A DNA stretch of 64,000 bases from Maribacter sp. HTCC2170. GTDB lineage: Bacteria > Bacteroidota > Bacteroidia > Flavobacteriales > Flavobacteriaceae. The DNA is taken from the NCBI RefSeq assembly GCF_000153165.2, contig NC_014472.1:2352001-2416000 (forward strand), in the 5' to 3' direction. How positions within the stretch are numbered: position 1 is the first letter of the stretch; each line of letters starts with the position of its first letter. This document shows positions 46,248 to 54,685 of this stretch, piece by piece. The notes under the pieces were generated by a model. It was given only the letters and a program-made list of their open reading frames with translations, had not been told where the DNA came from and searched no databases. Position numbers and translations under genes: made by a program.

Positions 46248-46251
46248 TAGT

Positions 46252-46719
46252 TTATTCTAATTTTTTATAACCAGAAACATGGGAAAGAACAGCTTTCCAA
46301 ATTCCATTTCGCTTAATAAGAATATTACTGGATTGATATATAGATTCTCTATTGTCATTTATTATGTGACCAGTTCCCGCAATTATTGCAGTTCCATTTT
46401 CGAGAATTTCCAGTCTTTTGATTTCATACGTGAAAGAATCGTGGTCCATAGGAGACTCTTTGATTCGTTCCATCTGTTTTATTTTGTCCGACCATTCGCC
46501 ATCGTTGGTTACCATCTGAAAGTCCGATCCTAAAATCCGATCGAGCAATATAGTGTCTTGTTCTCTGTAAGCCTTAGGCCATTCAACTTCTTTTAAATAA
46601 CGAAGTTTTTCTTTTTCCTTTTCAATATTTATGACCTGTTCTTGTTCTACTGACTCAGGCTTATTGCCATTACATGATACCATTAGTAAAATAAGCGATA
46701 GGAGAAATAACTTTTTCAT
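46252..46719 (-). CDS. NTF2-like / DUF4440 lipoprotein
   Basis: About 155 residues from ATG 46719 (MKKLFLLSLILLMVSC; lipobox MVSC). The mature part is one NTF2-like domain: WPKAYREQDTILLDRILGSDFQMV at the start and ILIKRNGIWKAVLSHVS at the end, as in DUF4440 and SnoaL-like proteins. A GTG at 46746 could extend it but would lie in the repeat. Function unknown; the domain may bind a small ligand. It is flanked on both sides by shared repeats, as expected for a mobile cassette gene. Confidence 0.75.
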   Translation of the reverse strand: MKKLFLLSLILLMVSCNGNKPESVEQEQVINIEKEKEKLRYLKEVEWPKAYREQDTILLDRILGSDFQMVTNDGEWSDKIKQMERIKESPMDHDSFTYEIKRLEILENGTAIIAGTGHIINDNRESIYQSSNILIKRNGIWKAVLSHVSGYKKLE

Positions 46720-46746
46720 TTTTGTAATATTATTCAAATTACACAC

Positions 46747-46796
46747 AACGCCGCGTTATGTGCAGCCCAGCTTAGGAATCCATCGGATTTCCAGCT
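46747..46796. repeat. cassette-boundary-like repeat B with hairpin
   Basis: AACGCCGCGTTATGTGCAG (46747-46765) is 18/19 identical to repeat C. It is followed by a hairpin at 46769-46796: AGCT and GGAATCC pair with GGATTTCC and AGCT with one bulged base. It lies just upstream of the NTF2-like gene. Confidence 0.65.
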
Positions 46797-46919
46797 ACAC
46801 GCTAAACAAAAGCTTTTGGTTTTGTTTTTTCTTTTTTGTTCGAAAGCAAAATCCCAAAAATTTTGCGACTTCATAAATATACGCAGACCTTGGCTTAAAG
46901 ACAGAAGTCCGTATTAAAT

Positions 46920-46931
46920 ATAGGTATTGTT
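46920..46931. repeat. post-stop motif, copy 2 (ATAGGTATTGTT)
   Basis: This differs by one base from copies 1 and 3 and lies 13 bases after the PNPOx-family stop codon on the coding strand. Confidence 0.55.
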
Positions 46932-46944
46932 ACCTGCTGGCTTT

Positions 46945-47526
46945 TTAGGGTTGTATTTGTTTTAAATTCCATTCGCCATTTTCAATTCCAAATAGTTTTC
47001 TATCGTGAAATCTTGTTTTTTTGAATTCCATAAATTCAATTCGTATCGGTTTAATTGAAAACCCGCTCCAGTTTTTAGGTCTTTGAATGTTTCCGTTTGT
47101 CGCAACCTTTTCCAATACTTCTTTTTCAAGTAATTCAAGATTGTCTATTTCCATTCCTTGTCGACAAATTGAAGATACAGCTTGTGAATTCGTGCTACGT
47201 TCATTAAAATACCTGTTCGCAAGTTGGTCTGGAATTTTTGTTGCTAACCCCTGAATCCTAACTTGTCTTTCCGTTTCTGTCCACCAAAAAGTCAACGCAA
47301 CATTTTCATTATTTTCAACTTCAGTACCTTTTCTCGAATTTAGCGGACCAGTAATAACAAATGAATTGTCAACCAGTTCTTTAAAAGAAACAAATCTTGC
47401 ATTTGGAAAACTATCTGTTCCGACTGTTGAAAAGCATACTGCCGATGGAATACGGACTTTTGATACTTTTAATTCTTCGTTATACCACTCGGAAAAAAGC
47501 TCTATTGGTTGATTTATATTCTCCAT
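46945..47526 (-). CDS. pyridoxamine 5'-phosphate oxidase-like flavoprotein
   Basis: The 193-residue protein fits the PdxH branch of the FMN split-barrel family: PNARFVSFKE, NSRKGTEVENNENVALTFWW, ERQVRIQG, and the PdxH C-terminal PKNWSGFSIKPIRIEF, RFHDRKLF. It would oxidise pyridoxine or pyridoxamine phosphate to PLP, but the protein is shorter than standard PdxH and lies in the cassette-like stretch, so it may be a paralogue rather than the housekeeping enzyme. It starts 17 bases from repeat C. Confidence 0.8.
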   Translation of the reverse strand: MENINQPIELFSEWYNEELKVSKVRIPSAVCFSTVGTDSFPNARFVSFKELVDNSFVITGPLNSRKGTEVENNENVALTFWWTETERQVRIQGLATKIPDQLANRYFNERSTNSQAVSSICRQGMEIDNLELLEKEVLEKVATNGNIQRPKNWSGFSIKPIRIEFMEFKKTRFHDRKLFGIENGEWNLKQIQP

Positions 47527-47542
47527 TTTAATTTTGCTATGA

Positions 47543-47580
47543 TTTTTTCAGCTTGTAGGTAACGCCGCGCTATGTGCAGT
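47543..47580. repeat. cassette-boundary-like repeat C
   Basis: TTTTTTCAGCTTG matches repeat A, and AACGCCGCGCTATGTGCAG (47561-47579) matches repeat B at 18 of 19 bases. It therefore joins the two partial repeats into one element, located just upstream of the PNPOx-family start. Confidence 0.65.
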
Positions 47581-47816
47581 CCGTCTTATTTTAAGGAAAT
47601 ATAGCAAAAACCTGTAACAATGTCATTGGAATGGGACTACCTATTTGTCCTATGGCATTGTTCATCAAGTAGTTTCGCATTTGCGGGATGTTGCTTTGTG
47701 GGTTTTGCGGTATTGGGAATAAAATCAGACGTACCTTCTGAGCGTAGCGAACATATGAGTGCCCTTGCAAATAAACATGACACGAACTAAATTGCATTTA
47801 GCGTCCTGATACGTTG

Positions 47817-47842
47817 CGGAAAATGTCCACCGGACTTTTCCG
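47817..47842. repeat. fold-back hairpin
   Basis: CGGAAAATGTCC pairs with GGACTTTTCCG with one bulged T and a three-base loop: an 11-bp stem. Position and GGAA/TTCC content are like the hairpins in the two neighbouring spacers. Confidence 0.6.
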
Positions 47843-47849
47843 TCGTAGC

Positions 47850-47873
47850 ATAAAGTTAGTGAATAAGCGAGGA
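47850..47873. repeat. direct repeat copy 2 (ATAAAGTTAGnGAATAAGC)
   Basis: Matches 43290-43313 at 18 of the first 19 bases; lies 52-75 bases beyond the DUF2911 stop. Confidence 0.65.
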
Positions 47874-47904
47874 TTTCCGTTTAGGAAGACCAGCGCAATA
47901 GATT

Positions 47905-47916
47905 ATAGGTTTTGTT
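47905..47916. repeat. post-stop motif ATAGGTTTTGTT, copy 3
   Basis: Identical to copy 1; it lies 8 bases after the DUF2911 stop codon on the coding strand. Confidence 0.6.
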
Positions 47917-47924
47917 GTGGGTAG

Positions 47925-48791
47925 TTATTCCCTCAGTTTGGTTAATCTTTTATATTCCGATTCCATCTTTTTTATTTCTTTCTTTCGGTTTTCTTTATTC
48001 TTATTTAAAATTTCAAGTATTCGATTGATTTCTGTAATTGCGTTGTCATAAAGTTTTAGTCTCTCGTAAATCTCAATTTTTATAACATAAACCCACTCGT
48101 TATTCTTGTCAAGTTCAATAGCTTTCTCGGCAAGTTTTAGCGCATTTTTATAATCCATTTCCCTAAAGGCTAAATAAGAAGCAGCTCCAGCATAGGTATC
48201 GGATACTTGATTTAAGCCAGTCAATAATTCTTCCCGAATTAGTTTCTCCATTTTTTCGTTGGTCGATGTTTCAATATCAAACTTGATTTGGGTATTTGCC
48301 CATGAAATGTAAATGGTTGCATTATGTTGATTTAGTTGAATATCGAAATTCAAAGTTTCATAATAGCGATTAGTTTCTACTGGCACGACCGCAAATCTTG
48401 CAACATCATTTTTATACTTGTAATCGTAGCTCCCGTACAGAGTAGTATCCTTATTGATTATTACGACCCATTCATTCGGGTTAGGTATGGTGAAAACAGA
48501 ATAATTTCCAGCAGAAACTTTTTGCCCTCCAATTGTTACTTCTTTATTAAATGCAATTTTGGTGCAATTCCCAGCACCAGTGCGCCAAACTTTGTTCCAA
48601 GGTACGAGTCCACCATAAATATGTCTTTTCCGGGCAGAAGGCCTTTCGTATTCAACACTTATTAGTGTATTTCCAACGATTTGGGATATGTTACCTTTTG
48701 GACTAAATGAAGGATAGGGGTAATCTGTGTCCTGACCATTAAGTTGAAAACCCGCTAAAATCAGAATTATTAAAAATTGCTTTTTTTTCAT
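47925..48791 (-). CDS. DUF2911 domain protein with C-terminal TPR
   Basis: A 288-residue secreted protein (signal to about residue 19, FQLNGQ). The DUF2911 domain spans about 30-175 (SVEYERPSARKRHIYGGLVPWNKVWRTGAGN, GNYSVFTIPNPNEW); a helical part follows with a TPR-like unit (YKNALKLAEKAIELDKNNEWVY). DUF2911 is common in Bacteroidota and has no known function. It lies 95 bases downstream of the esterase-like gene. Confidence 0.8.
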   Translation of the reverse strand: MKKKQFLIILILAGFQLNGQDTDYPYPSFSPKGNISQIVGNTLISVEYERPSARKRHIYGGLVPWNKVWRTGAGNCTKIAFNKEVTIGGQKVSAGNYSVFTIPNPNEWVVIINKDTTLYGSYDYKYKNDVARFAVVPVETNRYYETLNFDIQLNQHNATIYISWANTQIKFDIETSTNEKMEKLIREELLTGLNQVSDTYAGAASYLAFREMDYKNALKLAEKAIELDKNNEWVYVIKIEIYERLKLYDNAITEINRILEILNKNKENRKKEIKKMESEYKRLTKLRE

Positions 48792-48886
48792 TTTTCTGGA
48801 ATTTTTTATAGTTGTACATAAAACTCTCGGAAAGCCTTTATTAGCTATGTTTTAAACACATTGTTGTAGAACGTTTATATAATTGA

Positions 48887-50014
48887 TTAATCTTTTTTGT
48901 TCTTGGCATCCATAAGCCCCTGGCGCATTTCTTGTTCAAAATTCGAATTTGGATATTTTGTAAGTCCTGTATTAAAGTATTTAATGGCATTTTGGAAGTC
49001 TTTGTGTTTTAAATAAAACTGTCCAAACCGATTTTGCCAATAGGCCGAAGCATATCTTTTTGTAGTTAAAACATCTTTGAATTCAGTCATGAAAATATTG
49101 AAATATTCAAAATTATCTCTGTTCCATGCCAACCAAATTAATCCATTTTTTGTACCATCATCTATAAGGCCATCACCACCAAATCGTATTGCTCGTTCCT
49201 TAAAATAGTTAGTCAGGTAGTCAATCCCACCTAAATCAATATACTGTTGTATGCTTTCAAATACTGGTGAGTCATAATTATGATAATAGTACTTCAATCC
49301 TTTATACATAGCCAAATGTGCCAAAGTTTCGTGTACTTCATCGTTGAATAAATTGTATTTCCAAATAAGATTTATTGGGTTGTTCTTTTTCAATATTTTG
49401 TGGAATGCGTCGGTTGAACCTATATAATAAATGTCTTTCCTTGAATTTGCCATAAAAAGATAAACATCTTTATTTGAAGTAAACTCTGTGACTACCTCTT
49501 CTGAAGCATAGCCACCGTCAGTTATTATCGCTCCATTAAATATTTCACTCTTTTTTAGAATTAATTCACTGGTATAATAAGCAGCTGCTTCCCAGCCAAA
49601 AATAACACGTTCATTAGTTGTTCTATAGTTAGAATCGACATAGTGTATAACTTCGTTAACTAAAAAATTCGTGAATTTTTCACTTTGTTCCCCAAATAAA
49701 GACCATCTCGATGAATCATTATCATGAATGCCAACTACAATCATTTCAGGAATAGCTCCTGGAGTGCGTAAGGCTTTTTGAATTGCCACACCACTAAAAA
49801 AATACCATTGTCCATCTAAAACATAAAACACAGGATATTCTTTCTTTGAATCTAAATACCCATCCGGTGTATAAATTTGAATTGTTCTATCTTCATTTAA
49901 TATGGAAGACTTAATTGTATGACTAATACCTACAGTTATTTGGGAACCGTCTTTTTGTGCAATACAAATTGTATTAATAAAACAGCACATAACTATAATC
50001 AATAATGACCTCAT
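48887..50014 (-). CDS. esterase-like alpha/beta hydrolase fold protein lacking the nucleophile serine
   Basis: About 375 residues from ATG 50014 (signal MRSLLIIVMCCFINTICIAQ). The fold is that of IroE/Fes-type esterases (RTIQIYTPDGYLDSKKEYPVFYVLDGQ, VVGIHDND), with a TPR-like C terminus (HKDFQNAIKYFNTGLTKYP). The nucleophile elbow, normally GxSxG, reads GWEAA: glutamate replaces the serine (codon GAA at 49589-49591). It may be a non-catalytic binding protein. It lies next to an inverted copy of the repeat core at 50056-50076. Confidence 0.7.
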   Translation of the reverse strand: MRSLLIIVMCCFINTICIAQKDGSQITVGISHTIKSSILNEDRTIQIYTPDGYLDSKKEYPVFYVLDGQWYFFSGVAIQKALRTPGAIPEMIVVGIHDNDSSRWSLFGEQSEKFTNFLVNEVIHYVDSNYRTTNERVIFGWEAAAYYTSELILKKSEIFNGAIITDGGYASEEVVTEFTSNKDVYLFMANSRKDIYYIGSTDAFHKILKKNNPINLIWKYNLFNDEVHETLAHLAMYKGLKYYYHNYDSPVFESIQQYIDLGGIDYLTNYFKERAIRFGGDGLIDDGTKNGLIWLAWNRDNFEYFNIFMTEFKDVLTTKRYASAYWQNRFGQFYLKHKDFQNAIKYFNTGLTKYPNSNFEQEMRQGLMDAKNKKD

Positions 50015-50055
50015 GAAATTGAATTTAAAATGATTTGGTTTAGCCCGGCGATGGC

Positions 50056-50076
50056 GCACATTTCCCGCGGGGCGTT
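50056..50076. repeat. possible inverted repeat-core copy D
   Basis: GCACATTTCCCGCGGGGCGTT resembles the reverse complement of repeat B/C core (GCACATARCGCGGCGTT) but with an inserted palindromic CCCGCGGG. It lies upstream of the esterase-like gene; orientation is opposite to B and C. The match is partial. Confidence 0.35.
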
Positions 50077-50265
50077 GCTTTGTTTTTCATTGCTAAGTAT
50101 AGCGACACGAGTCAGCTTTAGCTGAATGTACGCCAACTTGTTTAAATAGAGGTACAATACATCTTTATACGACCATATGGGTATAAAACCAATAAAGACA
50201 TACAATTTTTATATTGACCTACATACGTTATTTAACAACTATTAAAGTCCTTATACTTAAGCTTT

Positions 50266-51561
50266 TTATTCACCCTCGTATTTACCCATATACCGTTTCC
50301 AAAGTTTGGTCTGGTGGGTTTCCAATGAAAGGGTTCGACCATCAATAAAAGCATGTGTCAATTGGTTGCCTCGCATATCCAAAGCATCGCCTTTAGAAAC
50401 AAAAAGAGTTGCGCTTTTACCTACTTCCAAGGTGCCATATGCGTCATCAATACCCAATATTTTGGCACTGTTGCCTGTAATCATCTGTAAAGCTACTTCT
50501 TTGTCCAATCCTTGCCCTACCACTTGACCTGCATAAAAGGGTAGGTTACGCGTCTGAAAGTTTGAGGCACTACCATTCTGTATGGCAACCGTAAGCCCTG
50601 CATCGGCCAATAATTTTGGTAGCTTATACGGTAAATCATAATCTTCATCGTCCAAGGCGGGCAGGTTGTGTGTGAACTGTACCAAAACTGCTATGTTGTT
50701 CTCCTTCAGAAAACCTGTGATTTTATGGGCGTGGTAACCACCGACCAAAACCACTTCTTTGGCGCCATTGTTTTTGGCGGTTGTAATCGCATCTATGATC
50801 TCTTTTTCACCATCTGCATATACATACAGTTTTTGCGAACCATCAAAAACACCTTGCATGGCCTTAAACCCCGGATTCAGTTCAGCATTGGAAATTTTAC
50901 CATAGGCAGCGGCATTAGTCAAAAAGCTTTTTACTTCTTCCAGCTGTTTGGTGTATTCTTTATTTGGCTGAAAACCTCTTGGTTCCCCCATCCACCAGCG
51001 ACCTCTTCTAAAACTATTGGGCCAGCGTAAATGAATGCCATCATCAACCTTAATTGCCGCATCTTCCCAGTTCCAGGCATCAAACTGTACTATTGATGAG
51101 GTTCCGGAGATCCGTCCACCTTGGGGCGTTATCTGTCCTAACAATACACCATTGGGTCGCATACTTTCAACTACTTGTGATTCTGCATTATAGGCAATCA
51201 AACTACGTACATGCGGAATCATTTCACCTATTTCGTCTTGATCGTTACTGGCGCGCACCGCATTTACCTCAGTAAGTCCCAAAGCTTTGCAGGGAGCAAT
51301 GATACCGGGATAAACATGTTTCCCCTTTCCTTTGATGACTGTGCCCCTTCGTGCTATTTTCGTCATGGCACTACCCACAAAAGTGAGTTTGCCGTCTTCA
51401 AACATAATAAGGGCATTCTCAATGACCTCACCATTGCCCAAATGCGCCGTGGCACCGTCTATTGACATGGCTTCTTTTTGAGCCGGAGCTGGTGTCTGTT
51501 GGCCAGTACCCATAAACAAAGCCCCCACCGCAAAAACTAATGTGTATATTGATTTTTTCAT
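50266..51561 (-). CDS. amidohydrolase-fold protein without metal ligands
   Basis: A 431-residue secreted protein (signal to about residue 20) with the beta-sandwich and barrel of imidazolonepropionase-like amidohydrolases (GKGKHVYPGIIAP near the start; GTLEVGKSATLFVSKGDALDM at the end). The HxH motif that normally follows PGxID is replaced by APCKALG, and no catalytic SD/TD is seen, so it is probably inactive. It begins 11 bases after the 981-residue amidohydrolase gene and is likely its partner subunit. Confidence 0.8.
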   Translation of the reverse strand: MKKSIYTLVFAVGALFMGTGQQTPAPAQKEAMSIDGATAHLGNGEVIENALIMFEDGKLTFVGSAMTKIARRGTVIKGKGKHVYPGIIAPCKALGLTEVNAVRASNDQDEIGEMIPHVRSLIAYNAESQVVESMRPNGVLLGQITPQGGRISGTSSIVQFDAWNWEDAAIKVDDGIHLRWPNSFRRGRWWMGEPRGFQPNKEYTKQLEEVKSFLTNAAAYGKISNAELNPGFKAMQGVFDGSQKLYVYADGEKEIIDAITTAKNNGAKEVVLVGGYHAHKITGFLKENNIAVLVQFTHNLPALDDEDYDLPYKLPKLLADAGLTVAIQNGSASNFQTRNLPFYAGQVVGQGLDKEVALQMITGNSAKILGIDDAYGTLEVGKSATLFVSKGDALDMRGNQLTHAFIDGRTLSLETHQTKLWKRYMGKYEGE

Positions 51562-51572
51562 GATTCTATTTT

Positions 51573-54518
51573 TTATAAACTATCGCAGTGAAATTTTTCT
51601 TTTTTCTTGTTCTTGGGAGATTGTGTTTTACCACCACCTTCTTTTTCCTTGAGCATCATGTTAATGAGTTTATTGCGCTCATTTTTGATGGCCACACGCT
51701 GGTTTTTATCTGTCTCTAAATCAAAATAAACAGCACCCTCAATCAAGGTTTTTTCTGCCTTGGCATAAACAGATAGGGGATGGTCGCTCCATAAGACCAA
51801 ATCGGCATCCTTACCTTCTTTTATACTGCCAACACGCTCATCAATATGCAAGAGTTTGGCAGGGTTAATGGTCACCATTTTCCAGGCAGCCAACTCAGAA
51901 ACACCACCGTACTTGACTGTTTTACCTGCTTCTTGGTTTAATCTACGGGACATCTCGGCATCATCACTATTGATTGCCACCGTAATGCCTACGCTGTTCA
52001 TAATTGCCGCATTGTATGGGATGGCATCTTTAACCTCATATTTATAGGCCCACCAATCACTAAAAGTTGAACCGCCTACACCATGCTCTTTCATCTTATC
52101 TGCAACTTTATACCCTTCCAAAATATGTGTGAAGGTATTGACCGTAAAACCGAATTTATCGGCCACTTTCATAAGCATGTTAATTTCGCTCTGTACATAG
52201 GAGTGGCAGCTGATAAAACGTTCACCATTAAGTATTTCAACCAAAGTTTCCATTTCCTCATCATGACGATAAGGTTTACCGCTTTTCTTTTTGACCTCAT
52301 ATTCTTTGGCACGTTGAAAGTAGCTCATAAACACTTGCTCAACTCCCATTCTGGTTTGTGGAAAACGACTAAAACTCTGCCAGTTGCTTTGTTTTACGTT
52401 TTCTCCCAAAGCGAACTTGATGAATTTCGGGGAATTACCATAGATCATATTCTCGGCACTTTCTCCCCATTTCAATTTTAATATGGCTGAACGCCCACCA
52501 ATGGGGTTTGCAGAACCGTGCAAGAGCTGTAACGTAGTAACCCCACCTGCTAAATTGCGGTAAACATCTATATCCTCAGGATCGACCACATCCTCCATTT
52601 TAACTTCGGCAGATGAATTATGACCAGCTTCGTTAATTGCAACAGCTGCTAAGTGGCTATGCTCATCTATAACACCAGCAGTCAAGTGTTTTCCTGTAGC
52701 ATCAACGACCTTGGCTCTTCCTGCATTCAAATTGCTTCCGATTTTAGAGATTTTACCATCCTTGACCAGAACATCGGTATTTTCAAGAATCCCGGCATCT
52801 TCACTTGTCCATACCGTGGCGTTCCTGAAGAGCATTGTTTCTGCTTTAGGGATTGAGGAATAACCATACCCAAGGTTAGGGTAGGTAACCGGAACTACTT
52901 CGGGTTTTTCTGCTGTTTTTTTCTCCTTTTCTTTTTCAGTGAAAGCTTTTGTACGTAAAGCATTGAATGAAGATTCGCTCCCATCGGGAAGAATCAATCT
53001 TCCAGTTATATTATCATTGTCAGGTTTAACCAAACCTGTTAAACGATAAATCTTCTCATCGTTGGTAAAGGAAAGGTTCATCCAATCATCTGCATATGAG
53101 ATTTTAGATGTTAACTTTAAGGTATCTTTTTTGATTTCCACTTTTGGCTTGCTGGGTTCTCCAGAAATTGAAAGTGTAAAGGATTGGCTTCCGGCCTTTA
53201 GGTCATAATCACCACGAATATCTTTTTGGTCTTTATCATTTACGACATTTTTGGTTCCCTGTACCCAATTTTCATAGAGAGTGGTACCCTTATCAAAAAC
53301 AGCACCGGAAGTAATCAAAAAATTGGCATAACGCCCAGCTTGCAAAGAGCCGATTTTGTTTGATTTTCCTAAAATCTGCGCAGGTACGGTAGTCAATGCC
53401 TCCAAGGCTTTGGTCTCTGATAGTCCATAGGTAATAGCCTTCTGAAGTTTTTCCTTTAGTTTGGCAGGAGATTTTAATCCGTTTAATGTAAATGAAAAGG
53501 TTACCCCATTGTCTGCCAATATTTTGGGGTTTGCCGGGGCCTGGTTCCAATGGCGCATATCTTCCAGTGAAACATATAACGCTTGGTACGGATTGCTCAC
53601 ATCATATGCATCAGGAAAATTCAGTGGAAGAATCAATTTTGCGTTGGTGTTCTTAATATCGGCGACCGTTTCATATTCATCACCACCACCTAAAATCGTG
53701 TATTGAATTCCGTTTTTATCACCAATCCCATCAGCTCTCAAGACATTGCCTTTGTTTCCGGCAGCAATAATTTGTGACATTCCTTTGTTCGCATTAAGCG
53801 CTTCCAGAGAACGGTCCTTAGTATCTACATTGCCATTGGCGTACCAATCGGCATCGGTATACATTTGTCTCAACAATGCCATAGCGCCCATTAGCGAAGT
53901 AGGATAACTTTGTCTCGATGCCACACTTTTAGAAAACGAAAAATATTGTCCGGATCTATCATCCAATACCCGTTGAGAATCATCACCTTTTCCATTTAAG
54001 GCAACCAGAACACCTGTTCCGCGTGCTATTCCGTCTTGAATGTGTGAATTAATCACACCAAAACCAGCATTACGCAATTCCTTTGCTTTTTTATCATCAT
54101 ACTTGAATTTGCTTATTGCATCATTTTCAGGTATAATATGATCGTTCCAATAAAATCCTTCTCTTGTTGCATTGTATTGTGGGGAACGTCCGCCACCCGG
54201 TGCACGTTTGGGCTTTGTTATCCCAAAATCTGAATAGATATCTATAAAAGATGGATAAATGGATTTTCCACTTAAATCGATTGTCACAGTGTTTTTAGGA
54301 AGTGTAACCGATTTTCCTACTTTCACGACTTTTCCATTTTGGATAAGTAAGGTGCCGTTGTCCACTACTTGAGTGGGCGTGATAAAGATCTTGGCATTTG
54401 TAAAAGCAGTGTAATTATTGTTTTTTGATTTTACCCCGTCATTTTCTGGAAAGTAATCCTGGGCAAACAAGGTTGCACCACACCACAGCAGGGCTAGTGC
54501 TAAAAGTCTCATTTTCAT
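51573..54518 (-). CDS. tandem-domain secreted amidohydrolase
   Basis: A 981-residue secreted protein (signal MKMRLLALALLWCGATLFAQ) with two amidohydrolase domains. The first (about 30-480) has FIDIYSDFG where HxH is expected and lacks metal ligands. The second (about 600-960) is intact: GVIDEHSHL, SCHSYVQSE, FTHILEG and NSDDAE. It probably hydrolyses an amide, cyclic imide or dipeptide in the periplasm. The gene ends just upstream of the second, degenerate amidohydrolase gene, indicating an operon. Confidence 0.85.
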   Translation of the reverse strand: MKMRLLALALLWCGATLFAQDYFPENDGVKSKNNNYTAFTNAKIFITPTQVVDNGTLLIQNGKVVKVGKSVTLPKNTVTIDLSGKSIYPSFIDIYSDFGITKPKRAPGGGRSPQYNATREGFYWNDHIIPENDAISKFKYDDKKAKELRNAGFGVINSHIQDGIARGTGVLVALNGKGDDSQRVLDDRSGQYFSFSKSVASRQSYPTSLMGAMALLRQMYTDADWYANGNVDTKDRSLEALNANKGMSQIIAAGNKGNVLRADGIGDKNGIQYTILGGGDEYETVADIKNTNAKLILPLNFPDAYDVSNPYQALYVSLEDMRHWNQAPANPKILADNGVTFSFTLNGLKSPAKLKEKLQKAITYGLSETKALEALTTVPAQILGKSNKIGSLQAGRYANFLITSGAVFDKGTTLYENWVQGTKNVVNDKDQKDIRGDYDLKAGSQSFTLSISGEPSKPKVEIKKDTLKLTSKISYADDWMNLSFTNDEKIYRLTGLVKPDNDNITGRLILPDGSESSFNALRTKAFTEKEKEKKTAEKPEVVPVTYPNLGYGYSSIPKAETMLFRNATVWTSEDAGILENTDVLVKDGKISKIGSNLNAGRAKVVDATGKHLTAGVIDEHSHLAAVAINEAGHNSSAEVKMEDVVDPEDIDVYRNLAGGVTTLQLLHGSANPIGGRSAILKLKWGESAENMIYGNSPKFIKFALGENVKQSNWQSFSRFPQTRMGVEQVFMSYFQRAKEYEVKKKSGKPYRHDEEMETLVEILNGERFISCHSYVQSEINMLMKVADKFGFTVNTFTHILEGYKVADKMKEHGVGGSTFSDWWAYKYEVKDAIPYNAAIMNSVGITVAINSDDAEMSRRLNQEAGKTVKYGGVSELAAWKMVTINPAKLLHIDERVGSIKEGKDADLVLWSDHPLSVYAKAEKTLIEGAVYFDLETDKNQRVAIKNERNKLINMMLKEKEGGGKTQSPKNKKKEKFHCDSL

Positions 54519-54685
54519 ATTTATGGTTTCGTTAATTAGTCTTTCTAAAGATATGTGAAGTGATGGGAATTTAAAGTCTATTCACTTTTTTTTAACGTTT
54601 GGAGAAAGTAGGGCGGTAAATGGCAAAGTGAGGTGATTAAAGGTCTCTGTTTTTCTCCATCATTTTCTTCCTCTAGAACCAATGA

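Larger units (their letters stand above)
45841..46251. other. spacer with no intact gene; holds repeat A and a hairpin
   Basis: This 411-base spacer has no convincing gene. It contains repeat A (46134-46166), the hairpin 46159-46189 and the motif ATAGGTTTTGTT (46236-46247). Just beyond repeat A, the minus strand holds an ATG (46123) with a 22-codon frame (MKKRFYELYSIK...), in the position where a cassette gene would begin; it may be a decayed or truncated coding region. The remainder is A+T-rich and featureless. Confidence 0.5.
47527..47924. other. 398-base spacer with repeat C, a hairpin and gene remnant
   Basis: The spacer holds repeat C (47543-47580), an open minus-strand frame at 47591-47797 whose last part (IGQIGSPIPMTLLQV) reads like real protein but has no recognisable start or family, a hairpin (47817-47842), the second direct repeat copy (47850-47873) and post-stop motif copy 3. 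The frame may be the tail of a lost cassette gene. Confidence 0.5.

Noticed and set aside
45841-50265. Integron integrase, transposase or phage gene in the accessory stretch
   Set aside because: No tyrosine recombinase, DDE or serine recombinase motif was found in any frame, so a complete mobile element is not claimed.
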